A stretch of 64,000 nucleotides of DNA. It comes from Isochrysis galbana. Lineage: Eukaryota > Haptophyta > Isochrysidales > Isochrysidaceae. The position numbers and the translations under genes were made by a program. The DNA lies in the NCBI GenBank assembly GCA_018136815.1, contig CM030936.1, positions 6,508,005 to 6,572,004 on the forward strand. Reading direction: 5' to 3'. Below the pieces are notes generated by a model, which searched no databases, was not told the DNA's origin, and worked only from the letters and a program-made list of their open reading frames with translations. Shown one piece after another: positions 31,061-40,819 of the stretch. Position 1 is the first letter of the stretch. Every line of letters begins with the position of its first letter.

Positions 31061-31845
31061 GGGGGGGGGGGGGCTCGGAGCTGGGAGCGCCGGTATGTCC
31101 CGCGCCCGAACTTGTACTAGTAAAACTAGTTGAATCGTAGCCTCTAGTCTTGTCATATGACACTCAGTATCAGGTCTAGAGCAACTAATACTACAGAGAT
31201 ATCATATACTACCTCTGTTTCAAAACTGAAACCCGTAGGACCGGTAGATCAAAAATAAAACTAATAAGAGCTAGACGAGAAAGCGCGCCCTTGAACTATG
31301 TTGCATGTGCATGGGGTACATTGGGGCTTAATCCTATTACTTTAGACGGTCTCACAATTGTCATTTCACCCCGGAACCACGGCGGCCACGGGAGCCACTC
31401 GATTCCTGCCTGTCACGCGCATGCGGCAAGTCATACTCATTCGAACCATCCGCATTCAAGATACACTTACACACCATTTGCTTAGTATCAAACAAGTCGT
31501 TGAGCTTCTCTGAAGGATACTCATGACTCATGACTCATGGAATGCCTGCATGCATTGCTCAGCAAAACGGTCCCCCTAGCCCCCCCCGCCCCCCCGGCCC
31601 CCCCCGGACCCCCCGGACCCCCGGCCCCTCTGGCCCCCCCCCGCCCCCCCTGGCCCCCCCGGCCCCCCCGGTTGGGGCAGGCGGAAATATTCCGAATATT
31701 TCCCGGGATATTTGGGGCGGATATCGGCTCGCGGGATATTTCGGGATATTTCAGGATATTTCAGGATATGAGTAGAATATTTGGGCTGCTCATGGAGGGA
31801 ATGTAAAAACAAAACCCCCTGTTCAATAAGAAACTCTTACTTGTG
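31061..31845. other. Unassigned, with poly-C/CCCCCG cluster and GGATATTTC repeats
   Basis: Bases 31575-31670 are CCCCCGG-type repeats. Bases 31685-31785 contain seven or more copies of GATATTTC/GAATATTT in tandem-like order. No gene was recognised. Confidence 0.5.
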
Positions 31846-32670
31846 TGTCGTATTCCATACGAGGACAGACTTTTACTTTTAGCCGGCGAGCTATTTTAAC
31901 TCTCAAGGTCTCGTTGATGGGTATGTCGTCTCTTCTCCTACTTTCGCTTGATGACATCAAACGTTCCACGATTGTCGTCCGTCTTCTGTTATACCTCGGT
32001 CGCAGCTCCCCCAGCGAGGTCTGCCCTCGTTGTGCCGTCCCCTCTGTCGCATGTCCGTGCGCTGCTAAGTTGCCTTGGTGCCGACGCTCGGTCGTCTGTA
32101 CAAGTGTGGTTAGTTTTCGCCCCGTTTGGTTTAGTTTGTCTGTCTCTGTTGGTCAGCAACTTTTTGAGTCCCCGCGTTGTAGCCCCTCTGTCGTATTCCA
32201 TACGACGACAGACTTTTGCTACTTCTAACCGGTGGGTTATTGTAACTTTCAAGGTCTCGTTGATGGGTATGTCGCCTCTTCTCCTACTTTCCCTTGATGT
32301 CATCAAACGTTCTGCGATTGTCGTCCGTCTTCTGTTATACCTCGGTCGCAGCTCCCCAGCGAGATCCGCTCTCGTTGTGCTGACCTCTCTGTCGCACGCC
32401 TGCGCGCTGCTAAGTTGCCTTGGTGCCGACGCTTGTCCGTCCGTCCCAGCGCGGTTAGTTTCTACCCTGTTTGGTTTAGTTTGTGTGTCTCCGTGGACCA
32501 GCAACTTTTTGAGTCCGTGCGTTGTAGTCCCTCGTGTCTACCTCGGGCCTAAGAAGCTCTCATTCTCATTCTCTCTCTTCCTCTAGCTCGCTAGCTATCC
32601 TCGTCTCTACTCTCTGGCGCCGAGCGTCCCAGCCCTCCGTCCCTTCGTCTACCTCCTCGCTCATAGCGCT
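31846..32670 (+). mobile_element. LTR/leader of a gypsy-like retrotransposon with tandemly duplicated 343-bp unit
   Basis: TGTCGTATTCCATACGA starts two consecutive units (31846 and 32189) that share AAGGTCTCGTTGATGGGTATGTCG, CATCAAACGTTC and TTGCCTTGGTGCCGACGCT. Only the second continues to GAAGCTCTCATTCTCATTCTC and the gag ATG at 32673. A single-unit homologue in reverse orientation lies at 58518-58999. The repeated unit is most simply a duplicated U3/LTR portion. Confidence 0.75.
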
Positions 32671-32672
32671 CG

Positions 32673-33026
32673 ATGGCAGACACTGTCAGACCCGATTTCT
32701 ACTATGACCTCTCGGACATCTTCCCGCCATCTGCAATCAACGACCCCTCTACGGCCGCGTCAGCTGCCGGCTCGATCGAACGGCCCTCTGCCTACGAGCC
32801 AGTAGTCATCGCGTGTTCGACAAGCACAAATTCTGCCTTGGCGCCTACGACCGCGCCCGCTCATAGCCCCGCTCCCTCTCTGCCCATGGGAACAGCGGGA
32901 ACTTCTTTTGACCCACAAGGGGCCCCCGTCGGATCGTCCGTCGCCCCGTCGCTCTCTTGTCGGCATTCTCTTCCTTGTTCGGTCTGTCAGCAGGTTCCTG
33001 TGCGTTCCGTGATAAGGATACGTTAG
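32673..33026 (+). pseudogene. Gag N-terminus (family III), truncated
   Basis: Begins MADTVRPDFYYDLSDIFP, then SIERPSAYEPVVIACSTSTN. The homologue at 57759-58517 reads MVDTVRPDFYYDLSDIFP and is longer (252 codons). After about 90 codons this copy loses similarity and stops at 33026, just before a family-I leader. It is therefore a truncated fragment. Confidence 0.75.
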
Positions 33027-33059
33027 TGTGGAGAGTGTTGACGTGAGTGTAGTGTCATC

Positions 33060-33330
33060 TCGTCGGTCCATCGGACCCTAGCCGTCTGTCGTCTGTCGTT
33101 CTTCGTTCGTCGCTCTCGTTCTCGTTCTCGTTCCCGTTCTCGTCCCTCGTTCTCAACACTACCTCAATACCAAACCTCTCCAAGCCCTCAGCCCCAGCCT
33201 ATCCAACCCGATCCGCCCAGCCATGTCCGCTCCGTCGTCGCGCTCGCCCTCGCCCAAGCCCGTCCTCCCGCCTTTCTCTGTTGAGGAGGTGGTCCAGCCC
33301 GTCATTGGCCACCCCCCAACTTCCGCCGCG
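33060..33330 (+). mobile_element. Family-I leader and gag N-terminus, fragment
   Basis: Matches the reverse complement of 1960-2215: CGTCTGTCGTCTGTCG, repeated CTCTCGTTCTCG, CAACACTACCTCAATACC, then ATG at 33223 with MSAPSSRSPSPKPVLPPFS. After HPPTSAA the sequence changes abruptly into a LINE reverse-transcriptase fragment. Confidence 0.75.
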
Positions 33331-33662
33331 GCTAGAGCTATTAACAAATGTTGACTCACTTCCGACCCGATGGATCAAGGCTAACGGTGGACGGAGCAAT
33401 CCATTCACGATACACTGCGGTATGCCCCAAGGGTGCCCGCTGTCGCCTCTGGCATTTCTCTTAGTGGCCGAAGGCCTAACGCGGTTAGTCAACGCAGACC
33501 CCGAAATGAAGGGAATCACGATAGGACTTAGAGAATTAAGACTTTCGCAATTCGCGGACGACACGCAAATTCTAGCGAACTCCTTCGAGTCCTTGAAAAA
33601 GGCGATGCGCATTCTTGACGCCTATGGTAGCGCCACGGGGGCCAGGGTGAACAAAAGAAAGA
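33330..33662 (+). pseudogene. LINE reverse-transcriptase fragment (copy L4)
   Basis: One frame reads GMPQGCPLSPLAFLLVAEGL, then RLSQFADDTQILANSFE and SATGARVNKRKS. PQGxPLSPxLF and the FADD catalytic box are hallmarks of non-LTR reverse transcriptases (YADD in most). Only the palm segment of about 110 residues is present, with no endonuclease before it. At 33663 it is replaced in a different context by gypsy-type polymerase sequence. It may come from the same LINE family as L1, but no overlap exists in this window to prove that. Confidence 0.85.
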
Positions 33663-34945
33663 GTGTATGGATCCCAAGAAAGTGGAAGCCGTCTCGAAAA
33701 TCGACCCTACCCAAATCAACTCTATCGAAGCCGTCCGTTCTTTCCTTGGACTGTGCTCGTACTACCGCCGTTTTATACGCCGTTTTGCGATCCGTGCAGC
33801 GCCGTTAACCGCTCTCACGCGGAAAGGGTGCGATGTCCCGGTCGAGTCGCAAACAGAAGCCTGTCGCCAGGCTATCGAAGATCTCAAGCAAGCTATCTGT
33901 GAAGAACCCGTACTCGCACCTCCTCGAGACGACCGTCCTTTCATCGTTACGACCGACGGTGCTAGCAAGCTCGGCATCGCCGGCGTCCTTGCTCAGAAAG
34001 ACGACGAAGGGAGAGAGCGCGTTGTTGCATACTACGGTCGTAGTTTGTTTGAGTCCGGCTGAGCGCCATTGGACAGTTACTGAAATCGAACTTCTAGCAG
34101 CGCTAGAATCGATCCGAAATTGGAGGCCTTATCTTTGGGGTCGCCACTTCACCCTCGTCGTAGACCATTCAGCTTTGCGCTGGCTTCACACGATGAAAGA
34201 TCAAGTCACCGGTGGTCCAGCCTCGCGCCTCATGCGATGGGTCCTGAAGCTAGCCGAATATCGATTCGACGTCGTGCACAAACCTGGAGTCACTCACTGG
34301 GACGCCGACGGCTTATCCCGCCTAGTTGCTCTCGAGCCCGATCACGATCCTCTCCATCTCGAGGAGAGTGACGTCCATTCTTTCGATTCTTCCGAAATTC
34401 ACGACATAGTTGCCGCCGCGGTTACTTCATCCACCCTCACCGCTCGCCGCCAACAAGCAAACGATAGGCTCGCTCGTCAAGCATCGGAATCTTCGGAGTC
34501 GATTACCTCCTCGTATCTCGATGTGGGCGTGCCTCATGCCGACGAATTGCGTCAAGCGCTCTTTACCGACGAGTTCGCTAGCTCGATCATTTCTGAACTC
34601 GAGTCGATCCTTCCGAAAGCTTCCTCTTCGATCGACTCTAGCTCGTCGTCGAAGAAGAGGTCCCGATTCCTGCTTCGCGATGGCCTACTCTACTACCGCT
34701 CCTCAGAGGCGGAAGAGGCTCCTCTTCGTTTATACATTCCGGAGTCCCTTCGTGACACGTACCTCCGCGCCTACCATGACCACCTTGGTCACCCAGGTGC
34801 GACAAGGATGACTACCCTACTTCGTTCTCGAGTTTACTGGCCTGGCCTATCCGCCTCTGTATCGGAGTACGTTCGAGAGTGCCATGAATGCACTCTTGGC
34901 AAACCGTTACCGCGACCGCTCGCCCATCCATCCGGTCCCACGCGC
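33663..34945 (+). pseudogene. Gypsy (Ty3-type) pol fragment: RT end, RNase H, integrase zinc domain
   Basis: First part (33667-34059): MDPKKVEAVSKI, VRSFLGLCSYYRRFI and FIVTTDGASKLGIAGVLAQK, the end of RT and start of RNase H of Ty3/gypsy elements. A 4-bp TTTG duplication at about 34045-34055 shifts the frame. The next frame continues ERHWTVTEIELLAALESIRN, FTLVVDHSALRWL and VTHWDADGLSRL. An integrase H2C2 zinc-binding region follows (HDHLGHPGATRM...CHECTLGKP). The integrase catalytic core and 3' LTR are absent; similarity ends at about 34940. It is a dead copy through frameshift and truncation at both ends. Confidence 0.92.
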
Positions 34946-35096
34946 AGGGCGCGCCCACGCCGCTAGCCACCAGCCAGCTACTACAAACACGGCGGCCAAA
35001 CTGGAGGGGGTTCGAAACACGGCAAAACACGGCTGTGTTTGGCTGCTGTAGAAACATGGTGAACGGTAAACACGTGTTTCCCAGCCAGTGGCCGTA
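34946..35096 (+). mobile_element. hAT-like terminal-region fragment
   Basis: GGTTCGAAACACGGCAAAACACGGCTGTGTTTGGC...GTAGAAACATGGTG resembles 45810-45865 (GTTTGAAACACGCGAAACACGGCTGTGTTTGGC...GTAGAAACACGGTG). That second copy ends in a sequence related to the MITE terminus at 39.6 kb. It is probably the remnant of a hAT-family end. Confidence 0.5.
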
Positions 35097-35150
35097 TCCA
35101 TGAACCACCGAAGATAATATAGCAACAAACGACGCCTCGCCAATACCGAC

Positions 35151-35687
35151 TTGTCGATGGAAAAGGAGGATGCCATGGCTACGCTCAAAGGTGTGTGGCA
35201 ATGCATGTGGAAGCCTAGCCCCCTGGCCCTTGCACAAGAAGCCGCACCTTCCACTGCCTTTTCCCCTGCGGAAGTCGCATACACGGCGTCGGAGATGGTC
35301 AAGCACGGCGGTACGGTGAGCTCGGCCTTCGCCATGCCGTTGGCCCCAACGTCCGACAAAGACGACCCGTCGGACGCAACCGGAGAAGCAGATGTGGATG
35401 ATTTGCAGATCTACTTGGCGATGCCCAAGGTATCAAACATGGACATAGACATCCTCGATTGGTGGAAAGCGCGCGATCACGACAAGAAGCAAGATGCCAC
35501 GACTGGCAGACCCCAGGGGCTTCCGACGTTGGCGAAGATGGCTCGTCAATACCTAGGGCGCCCGGCTTCTTCTGCGGGGGTGGAGCGCGCATTCTCCAAA
35601 GCTGGGAAGCTGCATGATGATTTGAAGTCTGCTCAGATGGATGAAACATTAGAGCATGCTTTGCTAGCTGCGGCCAACTGTCAGTGA
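35151..35687 (+). pseudogene. hAT transposase, C-terminal dimerisation region only
   Basis: The frame of 178 residues ends with DILDWWKARDH, PTLAKMARQYLGRPASSAGV and ERAFSKAGKLHDDLKSAQM. This is the hAT C-terminal dimerisation domain (W-W near the start, L-A-R-x-L/Y, P-A-S-S-A-x-x-E-R-x-F-S). The BED zinc finger and the catalytic RNase-H-fold region upstream are missing, so the fragment cannot transpose. The apparent ATG is inside a former coding region. Confidence 0.88.
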
Positions 35688-35928
35688 GTGCGTATGTGTG
35701 GTGCGTGCGTTGTGCGTTGTCGTATTTGACCTTTCGTATGCACGCGCGCGAAGCCAGCACTCGCGCACCCGGCTAGGGCACTATCTACCCTGTTAATACT
35801 ATTGGCAATATTTACTATCTTGTTAGATACTATTAGCTCTGAAGCACTAACTTGTTAGATACTATTAGCTCATTTTGCTCCCTCTATGCCTATTATCTAG
35901 ATATCTAGGTATCTTGTTCCACACCATA

Positions 35929-36419
35929 GTGACGGCGAAAGTCGGTTTCTTTCAGAGGCTAAAAAAACAACGAGAGAATATGGGTTTACACGCCCCGAGC
36001 AATAAACATATCAAGAAAATGATAAGCCCGCTGTATACGGTGGACAAGGATTTCAACTTAGGAACGTCGGAGGACCTTTTGCAAGCGGCAAGGGGTCTGG
36101 ACCTAAGACACATCACTTAAGGTAGCTTAACCTCTTAGCCGGAATCGCAGCGGTTATGAAAGAAGAGCCCAAGTTATTTAGGGGAGGATAACTAGAGCCA
36201 ACTCCGGAGCAAAGGACGAACCACAGTCTCCCGCCCCCTTCTCTCCAACTCCTGGCCGAAGCAGCGCGCGCGGCCTCCCCAGAACCAGCTTCTCCGCTAA
36301 TGAGGGAACTGGGAAAGGGGAAGGGGGTTGTTAGGGGTAAAGGTCGGGTTGTAGGGAGGTACACTAGCACTCTGCCTCACGTCGCACACGTAGCGGGGAA
36401 TTTTAAGAAGATTTTTTTT
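35929..36419 (+). mobile_element. LINE 3' end (copy L5), 5'-truncated
   Basis: Encodes TAKVGFFQRLKKQRENMGLH through DLRHIT stop (36117), matching the end of L1 ORF2. The L1 3' untranslated region follows (TTCTCTCCAACTCC, GCGCGCGGCCTCCCC, GGGAAAGGGGAAGGGGGTTGTTAGGGG, CTGCCTCACGTCGC), then the T-run end. Confidence 0.92.
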
Positions 36420-36434
36420 TCCATGAACCACCGA

Positions 36435-36911
36435 GCCAGCGACGCCAATCGCGCCCGACGCGCCCCCGAGCCAAAAAATCAAAAACGAAGCAGCCATTTG
36501 CATGCTGCGCTCCCGGCAGTAGCAGTAAAGAGTTAAAAGGAACCATCTCCCACTCAGTCATTCAGCGTTGTCCGCGACTGCTCTCGTACACAAACAACCT
36601 ATCTCTCGAGCGGAACAATTAAGACAGGGGGAGGGAGAGATAAGCGAGAGAGGGACGCACACAGAGGGAGAGGAGGGAGAAAACTAGAGTCCCAGGGGCG
36701 AGGAAACCGCGTGGCAGATTCGGGTCATGGAAGAAAGAAGGAGGGCGAGAGGAGGAGAGACGCGAGCGCGCGCGCGCGAGAGAGAGTATGAGTATGAGAG
36801 AAATACTTCTCTCTCTTCTCTCTGTTTCTCTCTTTCCCCAGAGGCTTTCTCTGCGTTTTCTGGCGGAATCGAGCTGAGAGGACCTCATCGCGCATCGGGT
36901 GGCCTTGCGGC
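36435..36911. promoter_or_regulatory. 5' flank of the small membrane-protein gene, GA/CT-rich
   Basis: Purine-rich then CT-rich low-complexity sequence between the LINE insertion and the ATG at 36912. Short arrays of GCGCGC and GAGAGA occur at 36760-36830. Confidence 0.35.
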
Positions 36912-37250
36912 ATGCGCTCTGTCCTTCTCCTGCCGATCTCCGGCGCCCTCGCGAGAGGTGGAATCTCGAGCACTTTCGACGGCGCAGTCTCTACCGCTTC
37001 ACAATATGCAGCGACTGAATCTGGCCTTCCTGTCTGGGCCATCGTGCTGATCGTCGTCTTCACCGCGTGCTGCGGTCCGTGTTGCATTTTGAAAGCTTGC
37101 AAAAAAGCCTGCAGCGAGACAGCAGATGAGCTGAGCAGGAATGGTGCTCCACAAGCAGCAATTCCAGTCCCGAGATCAACAAATGAAGCCCCGAGCGTGG
37201 CAGGTGAAGCCCCAAGTGCGGCAGCAGTTGAGTCCGAATCCAAAGTGTGA
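36912..37250 (+). CDS. Small single-pass membrane protein, unknown
   Basis: 112 residues. The N-terminus MRSVLLLPISGALARGG could be a signal peptide. A clear membrane segment, GLPVWAIVLIVVFTACCGPC, at residues about 40-60 is followed by a cysteine/lysine-rich juxtamembrane stretch (CILKACKKACSE). An acidic, proline/alanine-rich tail with two EAPS motifs (NEAPSVAGEAPSAAAVESES) completes it. The cysteines beside the membrane are potential palmitoylation sites. No family was recognised. It is intact and lacks the low-complexity bias of nearby spurious frames. Confidence 0.55.
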   Translation: MRSVLLLPISGALARGGISSTFDGAVSTASQYAATESGLPVWAIVLIVVFTACCGPCCILKACKKACSETADELSRNGAPQAAIPVPRSTNEAPSVAGEAPSAAAVESESKV

Positions 37251-37914
37251 TGGTTGATGCGCGCATAGCATCATTGAAAGTGTTAAGCGTCCACAGCAGC
37301 GTGGCGAGGATTGGTCTTTTTTACTTTCCGTACAACGAACCAGCGTGGCCGGCGTCAACATTCGTTCACCGAATTGTGCAGCTGTAGCATCACTGGAACA
37401 TGCTCAGCGCTCAATGATCATCGTTCACCAACACGTATTTTCTCTCTTATGGCTATGACACACCGAAACATGCAACTCATATGGACACGTGAATGCATGT
37501 TAAGGGATATCCAATGCCAAGTGCGGATTGTCAGACCGATCAAGGATGAGCCTATAGATGGGCCCGCCACTGCGGCCTTTAATGATGCACTCCACGAGGA
37601 TTTGCTTACCCATGTCATTTAAATGACTATGACATTAACGCTTTGCAATGGAGTTCATCCTCCAAGAAGATGGGTCATGTCCTAAGAATCGGGCCCTGGT
37701 GACCGGGTTCGTTACCCAGCTGAATAATTACTATGGGTAGTTGATAATCGTATGGTACCTAAGATAGAAACCTCGGCTCTTCACTCTTGCGAATACGCTA
37801 GCTAATGCTAATGCTACTAAAACCCAACCCTCTACCTTTAACTTTAACGGGAGGCCCTCGTCAACGCCCCAGATGCTCGGAAAGTTGCCGGCAACTCTTG
37901 TCAGGCCCTACCTC
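37251..37914. other. Spacer, no gene recognised
   Basis: Moderate AT content with no conserved reading frame or element boundary seen. Confidence 0.35.
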
Positions 37915-38010
37915 TGGGCCTCTAGTTTCACGAGTGCCGCCCCCCCCCCCCCCTGCGTTGTTTTTACCCGAAAGGGGTTTTCCCCCAGCGTGGACTCGAG
38001 GAGAGGACGT
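37915..38010 (+). mobile_element. Fragment of retroposon family E
   Basis: The poly-C tract, TGCGTTGTTTTTACCCGAAAGGGGTTTTCCCCCAGCG and TGGACTCGAGGAGAGGACG match the central part of E1 (27737-27810). It is cut at CGTGCTGACG and joined to a reversed gag II module. Confidence 0.8.
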
Positions 38011-38195
38011 GCTGACGAATTGGGATGGCCCATAGGGCCTGAGGGCAATGAGGAGGGAAGCATGCCGGCGGTAGGCGCGGCGGAGGAGACGACTTCGGAG
38101 GTGCAAGCCCGTCAGCAGAGGAAGGTGGGCAGGCGGGCTTGGGCGAGGGCGAGGACGGCGGTGAAATAAGCGACATCGAGCGAGCGGCGAGAGGC
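38011..38195 (-). mobile_element. Gag-like N-terminal module, family II (copy 3)
   Basis: The reversed frame starts near 38180 (MSLISPPSSPSPKPACPPSS). After a small deletion it retains the SSLPSGPMGH-type end. It stands head to head with copy 4, giving an inverted repeat of roughly 180 bp arms. Confidence 0.65.
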
Positions 38196-38219
38196 GAGGG
38201 CGAGTGAGAGGAGGGCTGT

Positions 38220-38577
38220 GATGGCAGGGGGTCTCTGTCCGTCGTCCTGTCGTCAGTCGTCATCCGTCGTCGCTCTCGCTCTCGTCTCTCGTCGCTCTCG
38301 CTCTCGTTACACTCAGACCCTACAAACTCGCCTCGCCTCGCCAGCCCCTGCCATCACAGCCCTCCTCACACTCACCCTCGCCTCCCGCCGCTCGTTCCAT
38401 GTCGCTCTCGCCGCCGTCCTCGCCCTCGCTCAAGCCCGCCTGCCCGCCTTCCTCTGCTGACGGGCTTCAGCCCGTCAGCACCTCCGAAGTCGTCTCCCTC
38501 GCCGCGCCTGCCGCCGGCTTTGCCCCTTCCTCATTGCCCTCAGGCCCTATGGGCCATCACAATTCGTCAGGCAGGCG
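38220..38577 (+). mobile_element. Family-II leader and gag N-terminus (copy 4)
   Basis: The leader GTCTCTGTCCGTCGTCCTGTCG, then CGCTCTCG repeats and CTCGCCTCGCCAGCCC, precedes ATG at 38399 (MSLSPPSSPSLKPACPPSSA, DGLQPVSTSEVV, SSLPSGPMGHHNSSG). At 38577 it is joined to a reversed LINE ORF1 5' fragment. Confidence 0.7.
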
Positions 38578-38830
38578 GCAGGCGGCAGGGCCAGAGGCTG
38601 GCCCGGTTGGTTTGCAGGGAACGGGACTCTGGACTCTGCCTATTCCCTGCTTCTGGTGGTGTTGGGGAGGTGAGGGCGGGAGGATCATATCGACGTCACT
38701 GTCTGTGAGAGGGGCAGCCTGCGAGCGCTTCGGCTCCGGCGGCTTGGGGCGGCCCCGGTGGGGCGTCGTGGCGGCGGGGGGCTGGGAGGTGGGAGCGGTC
38801 GGCGCGCGCTCCATCGCTGAAACTATCACT
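38578..38830 (-). mobile_element. LINE ORF1 5' fragment (copy L6)
   Basis: The reversed frame starts MERAPTAPTSQPPAATTPHR, then RGRPKPPEPKRSQAA and DVDMILPPSPPQ, matching ORF1 of L1. The terminal hairpin upstream of the ATG is degraded (CTATCACTATGG). The 3' portion is lost at the junction with gag II. Confidence 0.82.
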
Positions 38831-39389
38831 ATGGCAAAAAAGGGGGGTCTGCCAGCCACCGGGCATGAAAAAAAAAAAGAAACCCGCTCCACCCCCTCGC
38901 GAGCTCCGACAGTCCCGGGTTCCGCTGTTTCTTCACGAAAAGTGAAAATCAGTAGGGAGAACTCCAAGAAAAATTCTGGTTTGAGGGCGTTTCATGCTAG
39001 TGACCGCAGTGGGTACGCCACTTGATGTATGAGCATGTGTTCCTTAGCGAAAACCTCTGTAAAAAGGCCTTTTTAACACTGTAAAATCAATGTCTCTTGT
39101 CCGACGGGTGCGTTCTCCAGTTGCACCGCCCTCTCGCCGTCGCTTCCGCGCGAGGTTTGCCCCCCGACTCTGGTGCACCGGCCCTGCACTTTCTATTAGT
39201 AAACGACTTTTTTTTCCTCAATTCCTCCGTGGGAGGTCTTCCCACGAGCACGAAGAAAAAGTGTTGCACGGCCGGTAGCCATCAGCCTCCCAACCCCAAG
39301 CTCATGCGCACCGACCCCCTGAATGTGGCAGAGGCTGAGATCACACAGCTGAAGCAAAGGGTGGAGGAGCTGAAGGCCATCGTGCGCCG
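38831..39389. other. Repeat-derived spacer
   Basis: Bases 38831-38960 are related to 26735-26870. The rest, including a T-run at about 39209-39217, has no recognised gene. Confidence 0.4.
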
Positions 39390-40045
39390 CGGGGATATGT
39401 CACTACCGGACTGTGCGACCCTCGAGATCGAGCGTGCGACCCACCAGGGACCTCCCACATCCCTCGCGAGGCGCTTGAGCTTGGGCTCCTCACCAGCTGG
39501 CAGCCATTGCGAGGCCGACAGCCGGCGATCGGCCGACGCGGAACCTCCGCGTTTCTTATGGGGATCCTACATGTGAAACACAGGATCAGTGTTTTTTTTC
39601 GGAGGCCCAAAACATATGTTTTTCGCTGTTTTATTTCGGGCGGCCCCCCTACCCCGTACATTTGTTGTTACACTGTTTTTATCTGTTTTTTTGACGGCAA
39701 AAAACATACTGTTTTTGCTGTTTTATTTCTAAGTTTGATTGTGTTTCACATGTAGGATGGGGATTCGCCCGACATTCACTGCTTTGATTCCCTCACGCGC
39801 GCAATCCTCCCATTCTCCCAAAATAGACCTCCATGGGCCGGACAAGGCGGGGGAGTCACTCAGTGTCACTCACCGACGCCATGGATTTTCGTGGGGTAGA
39901 GGGGGTTCGCGGGGGGGGAGGGGGGAGGGGGGGGGGGGGGGTCTGGGGGGGGGTCTGGGGGGGCAGGTAAGGGGGGTCCCTGGGGAATCCTTGGACATCC
40001 AGGAGGGATAGAAAATAGTTGTTAAAAAGCGTGAGTGACCGGCCT
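39390..40045 (+). repeat. Dispersed repeat F, copy 2, interrupted by a MITE
   Basis: The two outer blocks match 4290-4575 in reverse. The CGCCTCGCGAGGGATGTG-type block is at 39450-39480, and the GATTCCCCAGGGACCCC-type block with poly-G is at 39900-40020. The middle part is present only here and contains the MITE at 39566-39756. Confidence 0.75.
39558..39764 (+). mobile_element. hAT-like MITE, 191 bp, with 8-bp target duplication
   Basis: CCTACATGTGAAACACA (39566-39582) is exactly inverted at 39740-39756 (TGTGTTTCACATGTAGG). ATGGGGAT flanks it at 39558-39565 and 39757-39764. The interior has two copies of CTGTTTTATTTC and a CAAAACAT/AAAAAACATA pair. It is non-coding. The 8-bp duplication assigns it to hAT-like elements, and the terminus resembles the remnant ending TGTGTTTCACAAGTAGG at 45886. 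Confidence 0.93.
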
Positions 40046-40179
40046 AGCTGTTTCCTGTTTCCCATTTTGCACAACGTTGTTTTCCTCGGGTTTCACCCAG
40101 CTTTACTCGGTAGTCGAGCAAGTGAACCCCCCGGAGGAGTGAAACCCGAGTGAAGAAACCTTCTCAAGACCCCTCTCTT

Positions 40180-40240
40180 GACTTGGTCCATTTTCACCTT
40201 AGAAGTTAGAAGTTAAAAGAGCTGTTTGACCGCCCTATCA
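40180..40240 (+). repeat. TGTTTGACCGCCCTA-ended repeat, copy 3
   Basis: TTTTCACCTTAGAAGTTAGAAGTTAAAAG, then CTGTTTGACCGCCCTATC. Parallels 31001-31060. Confidence 0.7.
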
Positions 40241-40362
40241 CAACAAGCACAGGCCACCTGACGAGATCTCCCTCGCGCGGGATTTCGTCGCGCGTGTGCG
40301 CCTCACTCAAACCCCAAACCGGTCCTCATCACGCTTCATCACGGCTCGGCCTTCCTTCCCTC

Positions 40363-40366
<4 letters not shown>

Positions 40367-40434
<68 letters not shown>

Positions 40435-40440
40435 AGAAAA

Positions 40441-40495
<55 letters not shown>

Positions 40496-40680
40496 GGAGA
40501 GAGAGAGAGAGAGAGAGAGATGTGCTGGGAGAGAGAGAAAGGAGAGAGGGAGGAGAGGGGGAGGGAGGGAGGGAGAGGGAGGGGGGGTGGGGGGAACGAG
40601 CTGGGAGAGAGAGAGAGAGAGATGTGGGGAAAGGAAGCTGATTGAGTGGGAGAGAGAGAGAGGACGGACGGACGGCCTGG
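40367..40680 (+). repeat. (GA)n array with GGGAGG-rich continuation
   Basis: Two long GA blocks (40367-40430 and 40447-40520) separated by AAGAAGAAAAAG, then GGGAGG and G runs to about 40680. A CT-rich block (40711-40815) follows and is a potential base-pairing partner. No genes are supported. Confidence 0.95.
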
Positions 40681-40819
40681 TCATTCGTTGTTTTCCCTAG
40701 TTAGGTACTCCCTCTCTCTCTCTCTCTCTCTCTCCCTCTCTCTTTCTCTCTCTCTCCTCTTTCGCAGTCGCCCTCGCTCGCTCGCTCGGCGCGCTCCCTC
40801 TCTCTCTCTCTCTCCTCGC

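Larger units (their letters stand above)
35097..36434 (+). mobile_element. Chimeric insertion: hAT transposase segment plus LINE 3' end, 15-bp flanking repeats
   Basis: TCCATGAACCACCGA occurs at 35097-35111 and again at 36420-36434. Between them lie the C-terminal coding part of a hAT transposase (35151-35687) and a 5'-truncated LINE 3' end (about 35929-36419) finishing in GGGGAATTTTAAGAAGATTTTTTTTT. The flanking repeat has the length of this LINE family's target duplications, and the right boundary is exactly the LINE 3' end. The simplest reading is one insertion event that carried both parts. Confidence 0.6.
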
